64,000 nt of DNA. It comes from Pieris napi (lineage: Eukaryota; Arthropoda; Insecta; Lepidoptera; Pieridae). This document shows, piece after piece, positions 31,403 through 41,649 of the stretch. The stretch lies in contig NC_062257.1 in NCBI RefSeq assembly GCF_905475465.1, positions 2,976,001 through 3,040,000 on the forward strand, given 5' to 3'. The notes under the pieces are model-generated. The model did no database searches and was not told the DNA's origin. It saw only the letters and a list, made by a program, of their open reading frames with translations. The translations under genes were made by a program, and so were the position numbers. How positions within the stretch are numbered: position 1 is the stretch's first letter; every line of letters starts with the position of its first letter.

Positions 31403-31794
31403 TCTATATATATAAAAATGAAACCAGTTTTCCGTTGTCACGACATAACATGAAAATGGCTTGACCGATTTGTCTGATTCTTTTTTTATAATATTCCTTG
31501 ACGTACGAGGCTGGTTCTTACGGAGAGAAAATTAAAAAAAAATTGAGTAAAAAAGTCTAAAAACAACACTTTTCTATATTCCCATACAAAATATTCGTAA
31601 TAATATTTAAAGGCAATTTGAACTTTAATACCATACCATAAAGTTCAAGAGTTAGTGGAGGGGTTCCGGGAATGTAATTTTTTATTTTTTGACATAATGT
31701 ATTTGTTGTATTATCAACTTCCTTTTTTTATTTTTAGCTAGACCGGTGTCCCGAATAGACTGTTAGGCGGTACGATGTTCGCCAGGCCAGCTAG
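31403..31794 (+). mobile_element. Non-autonomous Helitron, group 2
   Basis: A|TCTATATATATAAAAATGAAACC start, GTCACGACATAACATGAAAA, and a TGTTCGCCAGGCCAGCTAG|T end. It differs from the 12.4-kb copy by small deletions near the 3' hairpin. Confidence 0.85.
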
Positions 31795-32139
31795 TTAGAA
31801 ATAAATATTTACCCGTTGTTTTTAATAACAAACGCAATCTTATACAAATACTCTCGCTGAAAGCAAAAGCGAGGTGAAGGTGAGTGGGTGAGGGCAAGAT
31901 GGTATTGATTGCCACGCCCCCCGCGGCCCGTTGCCTAGTAACCGAATTCACGGAATGCCTTTAGTTCAAAAGGTTAAGATATATACTACACGAACCGTCT
32001 TGAGAGTTGAGGTTACTGAAATTTTTTCGTTATCTTGACAACACGTGACAACGTGAGTACACGTTCTTAAGTGCTAAATTCAAAATCAGTTATTCATTTA
32101 GGTAACACAATGTCTAACAAACGTCAAAAAAGAAATACA

Positions 32140-32455
32140 TATTAAATGCTTCTTAATTTACTGCCAGTTCTCAAATCGAGGGCGTAGAACGGACGAAAAG
32201 AACTGGCAATAAACTCTCCGCCACTCTTTTAATCGCGAAGTTTATTGTTTTACAAAAACTAAACAGTGGTAAGTGGAGAAATAGTAAACAAGAAGAGAGT
32301 GTCTTCCCTTTAATAGAGACTGTAAGTAGTGTTATTGGACATTTTATGTTAAATATCCCTATTAGTAAATAATAATATTAAATTACTTATCAAGATTATT
32401 ATATATATTGTTATGTCTTTGTGCAGAGACAATGTAATAAAGATAAAAAAATATA
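32140..32455. repeat. LINE 3' tails (two kinds)
   Basis: 32160-32250 has CTGCCAGTTCTCAAATCGAGG and CTCTCCGCCACTCTTTTAATCG (CR1/Jockey-like tail, minus orientation). 32265-32455 has GTGTCTTCCCTTTAATAGAGAC and TTATGTCTTTGTGCAGAGAC, the Jockey 3' UTR, ending in an A-rich run. Confidence 0.65.
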
Positions 32456-32751
32456 TAATGTAATCTCTCTTCTGTCAGTAGCTCATGTCTGAGCGACGTG
32501 GTCAGCAAGGAAACATCTGGAGTGGTCTCTTTCCACTGGTTTCTGTCCAGTGCCTCTCTTAGTACAGCGCCCAGTTTTGAGGACGAGGTGTCTTTCACTT
32601 GATCCATCTGGATGGTGAACGGCCACGTAACCTTTTTATTCTGTGTTACCACAATCATTGGCTCATCACCACTGAGCATTGGCCGAAATAATAATAATGT
32701 AATGACGCGTAGCAAATAATACTTATTAAGTATAACTCTCCTTCCGCACAA
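32440..32751 (-). pseudogene. Unidentified coding fragment
   Basis: The 122-codon minus frame 32383-32751 has a plausible protein-like core: SGDEPMIVVTQNKKVTWPF, then QMDQVKDTSSSKLGAVLREA, then DRNQWKETTPDVSLLTTSLRHEL. After this it runs into LINE-tail sequence (from about 32455), so the last 25 codons are not original. I do not recognise the family. The mixed polar and hydrophobic pattern, with no low complexity, is unlike chance frames in this AT-rich DNA. It may be an exon or a piece of another retroelement. The true ends are not visible. Confidence 0.4.
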
Positions 32752-32947
32752 CTTTATATCCTACGAACGAGAATAAGGGTACCACGTAATTTTATAGCGA
32801 TATAAATAATTGAATCAATAATAAGAATCTACCTTGGAACTCAGATTGTATCTGTTTAATCGCTTTGTCAGACCCCAGCTCTCTCTAATGATAGAATTCA
32901 TTGCTGCTGGGGTCCAGTATAGCCCGAGGATGTCATGATGCCATAGT

Positions 32948-34150
32948 TTTTTGTGCTTCTATCTTCTGGTTACTCTTGGATACCACAGAGTTACCTGTTT
33001 GCGCCATTTATCACCTTTGCTTCAGTATGGCCTCAAGGTCCGGCTGTCATCTTGCCATCGTCTTTTGTGCTTCTATCCTCTGGTTACTCTTGGATACCAC
33101 AGGGTTACCTGTTTGCTCCATTATCACCTTTGCTTCAGTATGGCCTCAAGGTCCGGCTGTCATCTTGCCATCGTCTTTTGTGCTTCTATCCTCTGGTTAC
33201 TCTTGGATACCACAGGGTTACCTGTTTGCTCCATTATCACCTTTGCTTCAGTATGGCCTCAAGGTCCGGCTGTCATCTTGCCATCGTCTTTTGTGCTTCT
33301 ATCCTCTGGTTACTCTTGGATACCACAGAGTTACCTGTTTGCGCCATTTATCACCTTTGCTTCAGTATGGCCTCAAGGTCCGGCTGTCATCTTGCCATCG
33401 TCTTTTGTGCTTCTATCCTCTGGTTACTCTTGGATACCACAGGGTTACCTGTTTGCTCCATTATCACCTTTGCTTCAGTATGGCCTCAAGGTCCGGCTGT
33501 CATCTTGCCATCGTCTTTTGTGCTTCTATCCTCTGGTTACTCTTGGATACCACAGGGTTACCTGTTTGCTCCATTATCACCTTTGCTTCAGTATGGCCTC
33601 AAGGTCCGGCTGTCATCTTGCCATCGTCTTTTGTGCTTCTATCCTCTGGTTACTCTTGGATACCACAGAGTTACCTGTTTGCGCCATTTATCACCTTTGC
33701 TTCAGTATGGCCTCAAGGTCCGGCTGTCATCTTGCCATCGTCTTTTGTGCTTCTATCCTCTGGTTACTCTTGGATACCACAGGGTTACCTGTTTGCTCCA
33801 TTATCACCTTTGCTTCAGTATGGCCTCAAGGTCCGGCTGTCATCTTGCCATCGTCTTTTGTGCTTCTATCCTCTGGTTACTCTTGGATACCACAGGGTTA
33901 CCTGTTTGCTCCATTATCACCTTTGCTTCAGTATGGCCTCAAGGTCCGGCTGTCATCTTGCCATCGTCTTTTGTGCTTCTATCCTCTGGTTACTCTTGGA
34001 TACCACAGGGTTACCTGTTTGCTCCATTTATCACCTTTGCTTCAGTATGGCCTCAAGGTCCGGCTGTCATCTTGCCATCGTCTTTTGTGCCTCTATCCTC
34101 TGCTCACTCTAGGATACCACAGAATTACCTGTTTCCTTCATCCAACTTTG
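32948..34150. repeat. Satellite array, 113-bp monomer, 340-bp higher-order unit
   Basis: TCTTTTGTGCTTCTATCCTC starts at 33061, 33174, 33287, 33401, 33514, 33627, 33741, 33854, 33967 and 34081. Spacings are 113, 113 and 114, repeated three times. The 114-bp step marks a variant junction (GAGTTACCTGTTTGCGCCATTTATC instead of GGG...GCTCCATTATC), so three monomers form a 340-bp higher-order unit. The first and last monomers are diverged, and the last 114-bp junction is a hybrid of both variants. The three plus frames are all open for about 1.2 kb because the monomer lacks stops; this is not evidence of a protein. Confidence 0.95.
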
Positions 34151-34590
34151 CGTGTGTGCCCTGTCTATCTCAATTTTAAGTGGTAGACCACTAGATTAGC
34201 GCGTTCATAAAAACCTCTTTAAATGTTCAGCCCCAAATGCCCCATTATACTGTATAATCGAATTAAAACGATCCGTTTTTGGTGTATTTGAAATGCCGAA
34301 AACAGTGTTATTTATGTTCACATTATCTCAAACGGGGATCTCGTCTTTTGCCGCTAGTTTTTGTCACCGAAGAAAAAACGCGGCGATGCCTTTTTGACTT
34401 TGCGATTTTTATCTTTATGGTATCATTGGTAAACTGTTAACCGTTTCAATCGGCAAATAAATAGTTTAAGTATAAATACTTAAATTAAAGAGTTTGTTGG
34501 GCCTAAAACCCTCACTGGCACGCTCAGCACTCGGTAGTAGACTCACAGGCTGCCCTTCGTAATTTGGTTGCTACAAATCAAAATCATTTA
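34151..34590. other. Unassigned spacer after the satellite
   Basis: No gene or repeat recognised in about 440 bases. Confidence 0.5.
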
Positions 34591-34860
34591 TTCATATACG
34601 TATAAACAATGTACACTTATGAACGTCAAAAAAGAAATGTATATTAAATGCTTCTAATTTATGCTTCTAAGACTTACTTCCAGTTCTCAAATCAAGGGCG
34701 TAGAAAGAAAGAGAAGAACTGGCAATAAACTCTCCGCCACTCTTTTTAATCGCCAAGTTTTTTGTTTTACACAATGTTTGTAAGGAACTGCAACCATTAC
34801 ACCATGGTCCTCATGACATCTTAAGTTAATTTAATAACATAACTTAAAAACAAAGATTTG
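34590..34860 (-). repeat. LINE 3'-tail fragment
   Basis: ACTTCCAGTTCTCAAATCAAGG, CTCTCCGCCACTCTTTTTAATCG, ACACAATGTTTGTAAGG and CTGCAACCATTACACCATGG, in the same order as 39527-39600 and (inverted) 21965-22090. Confidence 0.65.
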
Positions 34861-34904
34861 TCCTCTATCAGCAGGAGGCATGGTGAAATACATTCTCGTA
34901 CACT

Positions 34905-35062
34905 GCGCTCTATAACAACTTACTTAGAGTCCTTCAAGAAAAGAGCGATTTTTAAAAGATCGGCAATGAACTTGTGAACCCTCAATGTGAGTGGCTATGG
35001 GCGGCGGTATCACTTAACATCAGAAAGTCTCCTGCCCGTTTGCCTCCACTTTGTAAATAAAA
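34905..35062 (+). repeat. Interspersed repeat, family C with coding remnant
   Basis: GAGTCCTTCAAGAAAAGAGCG precedes ATGGGCGGCGGTATCACTTAAC and CTCCTGCCCGTTTGCC. The front part equals the SFKKRA coding end of the LINE piece at 54420. Confidence 0.7.
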
Positions 35063-35096
35063 TTAATAATATATTTTCGGTGAAATTATTAAAACA

Positions 35097-35280
35097 GCCT
35101 TGCGATTCTGTAACTCAGGCATTTTACCATTTGGCATTCTGATAAGGAGGAAGCTTGTAGTTTATTGTTTATTAGAATGCCAAATCGTAAAATGACTGCT
35201 TCACGACTGATTTGAGCGCGACCGCCACTGCGAAAACCGCTGTGCGAGTTCGAAAAGTGAGTTACAGAATCGCAAGGCAG
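35097..35280. mobile_element. MITE with CTGCGATTCTGTAACTC ends, second copy
   Basis: GCCTTGCGATTCTGTAACTC at the left is mirrored by GAGTTACAGAATCGCAAGGC at the right. Compared with 10534-10693 it contains an additional internal palindrome (TGGCATTCTGATAA / TTATTAGAATGCCAAA). Confidence 0.8.
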
Positions 35281-35589
35281 TATGGAGAACTGGATATATA
35301 ATATATACAATACTATGTAATGTGAAAAATATATTATAACTGTCCCTTATCAAGCATCAAGGGCGTGGAAAGAATTGGCAAGACGCTCTCCGTGACCCAT
35401 TGATTAAAATTACGATTGTAAAGAATTTTTATTGATATTATCACGCCTTTTTTTCGAAGGGCAGAGACAACGGATCTCTACCTTCTACAGTCTCTACCTC
35501 TCTTGCTTCAGCCACTTTCATGACATTCACCATGCATTGAAGAAAAATAAACGAGTATTTTTAATAATGGATAAATAGAAACCTAAAAT

Positions 35590-35700
35590 AATTTAAAAAG
35601 TTTGGTCCCTGTGGCAGTGGAATTTCCTGTATTGCGATATAATAATAATAATAAGCCTTCTTATTTCCTGTTTTACAATAGTTGGTAGTTGCTATATTAC
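35590..35700 (-). repeat. Dispersed repeat, family F fragment
   Basis: AATTTAAAAAGTTTGGTCCC, TGTGGCAGTGG, ATTTCCTGTATTGCGATA. The same ends appear around 42800-42985. Confidence 0.55.
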
Positions 35701-35814
35701 AGTAACCAAAAATATTGATTTTGTTAGTAGGTTAGCTTAGATTATCTAATCTATATTAGATTATGTTATCTATCTATATATAATATGTATATATATTATT
35801 TAACCTCGGTTTAG

Positions 35815-36110
35815 GTAAAGGCCTCCTCCAAAGATGCCATTTTTATCGTTCCTGTGCTATGGAGTGCCAGTTTTTGCCAGCTGATCGTTTGAGATCATCT
35901 TCCCAGTCGTTTAAGGGTCTCCCCTTGCGCCTCTTGCCTGGTGGTCCTTTCCATTGTGTAACTCGTTTGGTCCACTTTCTGCTAGACATTCTTGCTACAT
36001 GGCCAGCCCAATGCCATTTCAGTTTTTGAGCAAAAGTTAAAGCGTTTGTAACTTTAGTAACGGCTCTTATCTTTGTGTGTCTCATTTTATTCACTGCTTG
36101 TGTAGAGAGC
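35815..36110 (-). pseudogene. RTE-like LINE C-terminal relic
   Basis: The minus frame reads LKWHWAGHVARMSSRKWTKR, then GRPLNDWEDDLKRSAGKNW and WRRPLPKPRLN. This is the conserved C-terminal region of RTE-clade proteins (WAGHVAR, GRP...W.DD, AGK.W). The rest of the element is missing, so it is a dead remnant. Confidence 0.85.
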
Positions 36111-36944
36111 TTGTGTAGTATTGCGATATACGAGCGAGAAAAGCCTCTTTGGGGTCACAGGTACCGTCTCCCACATAAATCTTGAATTGACCATTTGTTA
36201 TCTATTGGCGAAAAAACAATATAACATTATCCCCCGTGCGTAATGAAAACAATTCGAAGGGTTACGCGTTATACAACATAAAACATCCGTGCGACTTCAA
36301 TACAAAAAGTCCCCTAGGGATTTGTGTGCCGCGATATTTCGGGCTACTAGTTAGCTGTTGATTCGTAAGTTCTTATATCATATTCGCGTGTAAAAAATTA
36401 GATTATAAGAAATCTGATAAAATTTAATATTACTATGGGGGGGGGGGGGTATTTTCTTATTTGGTGATGACGTCGACAGTAATACTTTTTTACACATATT
36501 ACCCACACATTGTCTATGCTTTAAAACGAAATGCATTTTCGAGGATTCCTACAAAAGATTAATACGTTTATGTACTGTTATTTTTGAGAGTTTTGCTTAC
36601 TGCTTTGATGAGAAGAGGGGGGGGGGAATTGCAGTAAATCTGCATACGTAATACTTGATCTATCCATCAAGATCTATATGAGTCAATCTGCTACGCATTA
36701 CACGCTGGAAGCTACAATGCGGGTTTTCATAGAAGAGACTCGAGCAACAGTGGAACTGACACTGAATTTAAAAGGAATTCCAAATGAATCCGTTGCATTT
36801 ACGAGAAAATCTTCCAACAAAAAATCTGGTTTTAAAGACGGTTTTATTTTGAGCAACCAATGAAAAAGTTCAGCCTAAAAGTGGTAGGGCGATGCTTCGA
36901 CCTGCGGCTGTCAAAGTGATTTTTTTTTTTAATTATTTTATTAG
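36111..36944. other. Unassigned spacer with two poly(G) tracts
   Basis: G homopolymers lie at about 36436-36448 and 36617-36625. A 61-codon frame at 36678-36863 shows no recognisable domain. Confidence 0.5.
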
Positions 36945-37172
36945 TCATTAGCCAGCGTCAAGTATAAGATTTTTATGATTCCTACTTCTTGCCTTAGGAA
37001 TTCGACCATGTCCCCCATGTACGGTTTAGGCACTCGCCTGGTACCGCACAACCCTCCCAAAGGCCAAGAACAAATTGAAATTAAATTAAAACGTGCCCTC
37101 GAACCGGGAATCGAACCCGGTACCCCTCACCTTGCTGCCACTTAATAAGACCGCTAGGCTATGAGGCCCCCA
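36945..37172 (-). repeat. tRNA-derived SINE, family G
   Basis: On the minus strand: GGGGCCTCATAGCCTAGCGG (A-box-like), CCGGGTTCGATTCCCGG (B box), TTTGGGAGGGTTGTGCGGTACC, CCTAAACCGTACATGG and the end TTGACGCTGGCTAA. Related copies are at 44595-44830 (+) and 57865-58075 (-). Confidence 0.85.
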
Positions 37173-37464
37173 AAGTGAATGTTGAGGATAAAGTTCTGCT
37201 GGTAATCTTTGAAGCTGGACACGATTGACAAACAGCTAGCTGGTTGAAGAGGTTAAGTGGTATTATAATTTTTATTTTTAAGCCTATTGAACTCGTTTCT
37301 TTTCAGCAATGTCTGATGTTAAGCCCTCCATCTAAATGTCAGTCTCGCCAGTGTATATTTAATTAACAGTAATCATTTAATTTTCCATTTATAATCCAGT
37401 TTAATTATTTGTCAACTTGATCATGTACGAACGTGTTAAACTCAAATAAGTTAAAGTGAATATG

Positions 37465-37560
37465 GTCACATTGCCCGCGTTTGTGGTGGAGAGTACGACC
37501 ACCAGAGAAGAGAAGAAAACATGAAAGAGATAGCAAGAAAAATTTAGCAGTCTATTTACG
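37465..37560 (+). pseudogene. Short RTE-like LINE relic
   Basis: CACATTGCCCGCGT..., GAAAGAGATAGCAAGAAAA and a downstream stop resemble the WAGH-AR and KEIAGK words of the relics at 24607 and 46885. It is very short. Confidence 0.35.
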
Positions 37561-37599
37561 AGGCTTTCACCGAAGTTGTGTACTAATATTAAATATAAT

Positions 37600-38278
37600 A
37601 ACATAAAGTTAATGTAATTTATCGACTGTACTAGAATATACTCGTAGGTTATTTTTATTTCAACTATCCATTTAACATGTGTGACGTTTGAGCATAGATA
37701 AAATAAAAAGATTTAATAGACAATCATAAAGCGATAAGATCTCACAATCCTAGATAAATTATTACACACCTATCATATTAAAATTATAACCTATAATTTA
37801 ATTTTCAAAACGGGCAACAAAAACCTGACGTCGGGTGTTGTCAGTTGAAAAAAATGGTCGCATATTTGCTTTTTTTATGCTTGTATCTTCTAGGAAGATG
37901 TTTCATAATTCATAGTTTTTGATTTTTCGACTTTTTTTTCAATTAACTCTTTATGACTTTGCTTTTGTGTATGTTTATAGGTTTGATAATTAATAAGTTT
38001 GATTAAAAATGCAGTAACAAAACGTTTGTTTAGCAATCGCTTGCGTCTGTAAATAAGGGATATTATTACATAATTAAAGTTAGCCGACACAAAAACAACG
38101 TAGTTTTTTTTAATAAGGCAGGAGGCTCATCTGATGTTAAGTGATGCCCATGTCAGATAGTATAAGATCCCGATATACAACGACCTTCACCGAGATGCTT
38201 ATTTAATGAAAAAAAATTAATTTTATGATGTATGAGCGTCATGGGCAGCTCTGTAACATCTGGAGCGAATAATGTTTC
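37600..38278. other. Unassigned spacer
   Basis: Contains a short inverted family C piece near 38110-38160 (GGCAGGAGGCTCATCTGATG). Nothing else is supported. Confidence 0.5.
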
Positions 38279-39400
38279 TGTTACTGTAAAAGCTCGAACT
38301 GCAGTAAATCCTAACATATTCCAGTAAAACTTAAGATCTACCAATTCCTAATGGTAAATGTCCCAAAAGGTTTGCGATTCGAACTCTTAGGCCGTTTCTC
38401 CACTGCTCCGGTCCGGCAAACGTTAATTACCGATCCGATTTAGAAACTCACAACAGTACTTACGTACTTCTCCACTACTCCGGCATCCGGTTTTTAACGA
38501 TCCGATAACTTGCTAGATCGGAACGCGGTGTTTTATCGGTCCAAGTATCCAAGAGGTTATAAATTATTATTCACAGGTTTATTTATAGTTTGTTTATTTG
38601 AAAGAATCTGGATAACCTGGACCAAACCAAATTATGTTGCTATTTATTTATATTTTTATACTACAGTAGTAGTGAACTATTTATTAAGTAGATTACAATA
38701 TTTTAAGATAGACAATATAAAAAAAGTAATAAACTAGCCAGGGCAATATATATTCAGAATTTAGAACGTTTTATTAATAAAATAAAGTGTTTGGGTTTTA
38801 GTAAATATAGGTGTTGCATGATAAATATACAAGTATCGATTATTGTCGGATCGGATATAGTGGAGAAGCGCAATCCGGCGTTCCGATATTTTTCTCATGA
38901 CTCATTCCGGTATCCGACGCCGGACCGGAGCAGTGGAGAAAGGGCCTTACCATCATTCCGTTGGTAAATCTTAGGATTTACATTAATGGCATGGTAAATG
39001 TTGAAAATCAAAACATGTCATAAGCTTATGTAAGCATTATATTTGTATTTCGTAAATTCCAAATAGAGAACTACTGATTCAGTTAGATAGATATGATAGA
39101 GATTGAGATATTCAGAGATATACGTTATGTGTTTTTCCAAAACAATTTAAATAAGTTGGTATTAGTTTTTATAGTTGGTATTACTATCATATGATACCTT
39201 TATAATACTATGTACCTGTTTTGTCTAATAGTTAATTAAAGTAAATAATTGTTTTATTCCTAAAACCAACATCTACTAGCGAACAGTGGTAAAACCTAGC
39301 ATATACTGAATTCGAATGTTAAAAGCTCGAGAAAATCGTCGTATTTTCAGAAATTCTTACATTTACCAACTCATGTCGAGTTCGAGCTTTTACAGTAACA
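38279..39400. mobile_element. TIR element hosting a nested MITE
   Basis: TGTTACTGTAAAAGCTCGAA at 38279-38298 is inverted at 39381-39400, extending to 22 bp (TGTTACTG...GAACT). Secondary inverted words (TGGTAAATGT, AGGATTTAC) lie inside. Its own length without the nested MITE would be near 560 bp. Confidence 0.7.
38390..38946. mobile_element. Harbinger-like MITE
   Basis: TTA at 38387-38389 and 38947-38949 flanks inverted ends GGCC(G/C)TTTCTCCACTGCTCC..., about 28 bp with one mismatch. A 3-bp TTA duplication is typical of PIF/Harbinger elements. The 75-codon internal frame has no DDE motif. Confidence 0.8.
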
Positions 39401-39526
39401 TTTCCACTAAATCATATTTTCATGATTCATAATCCATGCAATAAATGTTTAGTTTACCTTCCTAAATAAGAGTTTTAGTTGTGTTAGTATTCGTTCTAAT
39501 AATTAAGGATTTTTAGAACGTTTTTT
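39401..39526. other. Short unassigned spacer
   Basis: Nothing recognised. Confidence 0.4.
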
Positions 39527-39865
39527 AACGCAAGTTTTTTTGTTTTACACAAAGTTTGTAAGGTGCTGCAACCATTACACCATGTTCCACATGTTCGACG
39601 GCTCATTGGTCTAGTGGTTAGTACCACTGACTGCGAATCCATGGGTCCCGGGTCCGATCCCCGGCTGAGACAAACATCGATGCGATGAGCATTTGGTGTT
39701 GTGCTTAGGTCTTGGGTGTTTCAATATGTATATATAAGTACCCATAACACAAGCTTCACCAGCTTAGCATGGGACTAGGTCAATTGGTGTGAATTTGTCC
39801 AATCATAAAAAAAATGACATCTTAAGTAATAAATAATAATAAAATAATTTAAAAACAAAGAATCG
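39527..39865. repeat. LINE tail interrupted by a family A SINE
   Basis: GTTTTACACAAAGTTTGTAAGG and CAACCATTACACCATGTTCCAC precede the SINE, and GACATCTTAAGTAATAAATAA follows it. At 34800-34830 the same words are contiguous, which shows the SINE inserted here. Confidence 0.75.
39598..39802 (+). repeat. tRNA-derived SINE, family A
   Basis: Intact A box (TTGGTCTAGTGGTTAGTACC), B box GGGTCCGATCCC (one change from GGTTCGATCCC), body and CAATTGGTGTGAATT end. The central (TATC)n stretch is shortened. Confidence 0.85.
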
Positions 39866-41045
39866 TCTACACTTGCATGGTCAAGTGCAAACGTATGAGG
39901 CTCATTTGGATTATTCCAAGTTAGATACTCTAAAACTCCGACGTAACTTCATTGATCTAGTTTATTTGTTTAAATATTTAACTTTCATACTTATTTACCT
40001 ACTTGCTAAATGTTCCTTTCGTCGTAAAAGTATCTATACGTACCTACGGCTCGCTAATCTGTTACTATGCTCCAATAAATAGCCTATCTCGCTCTTACAA
40101 CTTGATCTAGTTATCAATTATGAAAATATTGATATATTTTACAACATTCTTCCAACTTATGTTTGTTAGTTTTCATTTAGCTTTAGTTATTATATGTTGC
40201 TTGTTTAATTGCCCTTGCTAGCTTGCTTATGTTCTAACTAATATAATTGATGTGTATGTGTAATATTTGTGATGTCATTTTATACATACACGTTGTTTTA
40301 GAACTTGTGAATAAATAACCGTTAAGCGAAACAGGTGTTAATTTAACAAAAGGCTTTTCAGGTCCATGTTCAACAATAGGATCTACATATAAGAATGCAC
40401 ACGAATGATTAATTGTGTTAAAAAAGAACCTTTTTCTAAAAATTGCCCTTTGTTTAAAGACGCCAAGTTGTCTGCAAAACGATTTTTGATGTGAAATCAT
40501 TAATTATATTTTGTCTTACTCACGCATTCCATTTCACGTCGATATGATCTATAGATCCGATCTACAGGTCTATCGATCACGCGCTTCGTAAACTACATTT
40601 ATTAATTTATTTGAGAATAGATTTTTTATATTATAATTATTAACGCTGTGTAATAACGAATAATTAACTTCTAAAAGTGGTTTAGTAACAGATATTAAAC
40701 TTATTAATGTTCAGCACATCATACATAACGCTATATCTACAGTATATGTTACAAGTTATCTTTTATAAAATATATGATAACTATGGTAAATATAAATGTT
40801 ACAAAAAAATAAATAAGTATGTAAACGGTAGACTGTCACAGCCTCCAAACTTTTTAAATTTGTTTTAATTTTATTTTTATTCATTTTTAATTATTTTTAT
40901 TATGTAGGTTAAGACAATTGTAAATACTGAATATTTGATTGTTATGTTACAGGAATAAAGTAATAAAATTAAAATATTTTTTTGCTTTTTGTTAAGCTAA
41001 GAAGATATAAAAATATTGTAGCATTATGAGAATAAATACCTAAAA
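39866..41045. other. Unassigned AT-rich stretch
   Basis: A family F end lies at 40845-40935 (CACAGCCTCCAAACTTTTTAA). Otherwise no gene, RNA or repeat edge is supported. Confidence 0.5.
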
Positions 41046-41049
41046 TTTA

Positions 41050-41145
41050 GTACGTCCGTAGGTTCGATCCCCAACTGTGCACCAATGTGCGCATTTAACA
41101 CTCGTTCGTACTAAGGTAAACATCGTAAGGAAATCCTTAGACGCC
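41050..41145 (+). repeat. SINE family B fragment
   Basis: GTAGGTTCGATCCCCAACTG (B box), GTGCACCAATGTGCGCATTTAAC and AAACATCGTAAGGAAATCC match family B. Both ends are lost. Confidence 0.65.
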
Positions 41146-41291
41146 TTAAATTGGTCCAGGAATACCTACGATATAAACTTAATTAAGGATAAAATTAGTT
41201 AATAAGTTATGTACGGTTATACACGGCATACATTATGTAAAATTGTAATGGCGCACCTATAGCAAAAAATATAAAATCTCCTTGGACCATT

Positions 41292-41340
41292 TATATATTG
41301 CCAGTGTTACCATAGCCTATGGTAATACTGGCAATATATA
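41292..41340. repeat. 24-bp hairpin with one mismatch
   Basis: TATATATTGCCAGTGTTACC... is mirrored by ...GGTAATACTGGCAATATATA around a single central C. The arms differ at one base. Confidence 0.9.
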
Positions 41341-41494
41341 TTAACTGAAGGAATCCATAGCCATATAATCAATAAATTGTTTATGACCATCTAAAATTTG
41401 TAATATTATTTTACTTTTATTACTATGTATACGATAAAAAGACAATTAAAAAACCAGTGCCGCAACAACCTTTCTTTACAACTACTCAGCCTTG

Positions 41495-41645
41495 TGTGCC
41501 TGACACGTTGGCGTTTGGGTCTACATGTCAATCTTAGGATATTTTGATTCACCATAAGCAACTGTTAATTCAACACTGAACTACCGGGCATCAAACTCAC
41601 GACCTGCCATCGAATGAGAGTCGCCTATCAACCACTAAGCTAAAA
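41495..41645 (-). repeat. tRNA-derived SINE-like fragment, family H
   Basis: On the minus strand, TTAGCTTAGTGGTTGATAGGCG (A-box-like) and GTCGTGAGTTTGATGCCC (decayed B box) are followed by GTGTTGAATTAACAGTTGC and GACATGTAGACCCAAACGCC. It is a single copy in this window. Confidence 0.5.
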
Positions 41646-41649
41646 GTAT

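Noticed and set aside
32901..34186. Three overlapping plus-strand frames of about 400 codons each
   Set aside because: All three frames are open at once because the 113-bp satellite monomer has no stop. The repeated peptide changes frame with each 340-bp unit. This is satellite DNA, not a protein or CRISPR array.
36430..36626. Two poly(G) tracts as possible G-quadruplex control sites
   Set aside because: Single homopolymers with no nearby gene; they may be sequencing or slippage variants.
38510..38737. 75-codon frame inside the Harbinger-like MITE
   Set aside because: Hydrophobic, AT-driven, with no DDE motif; it does not resemble the transposase.
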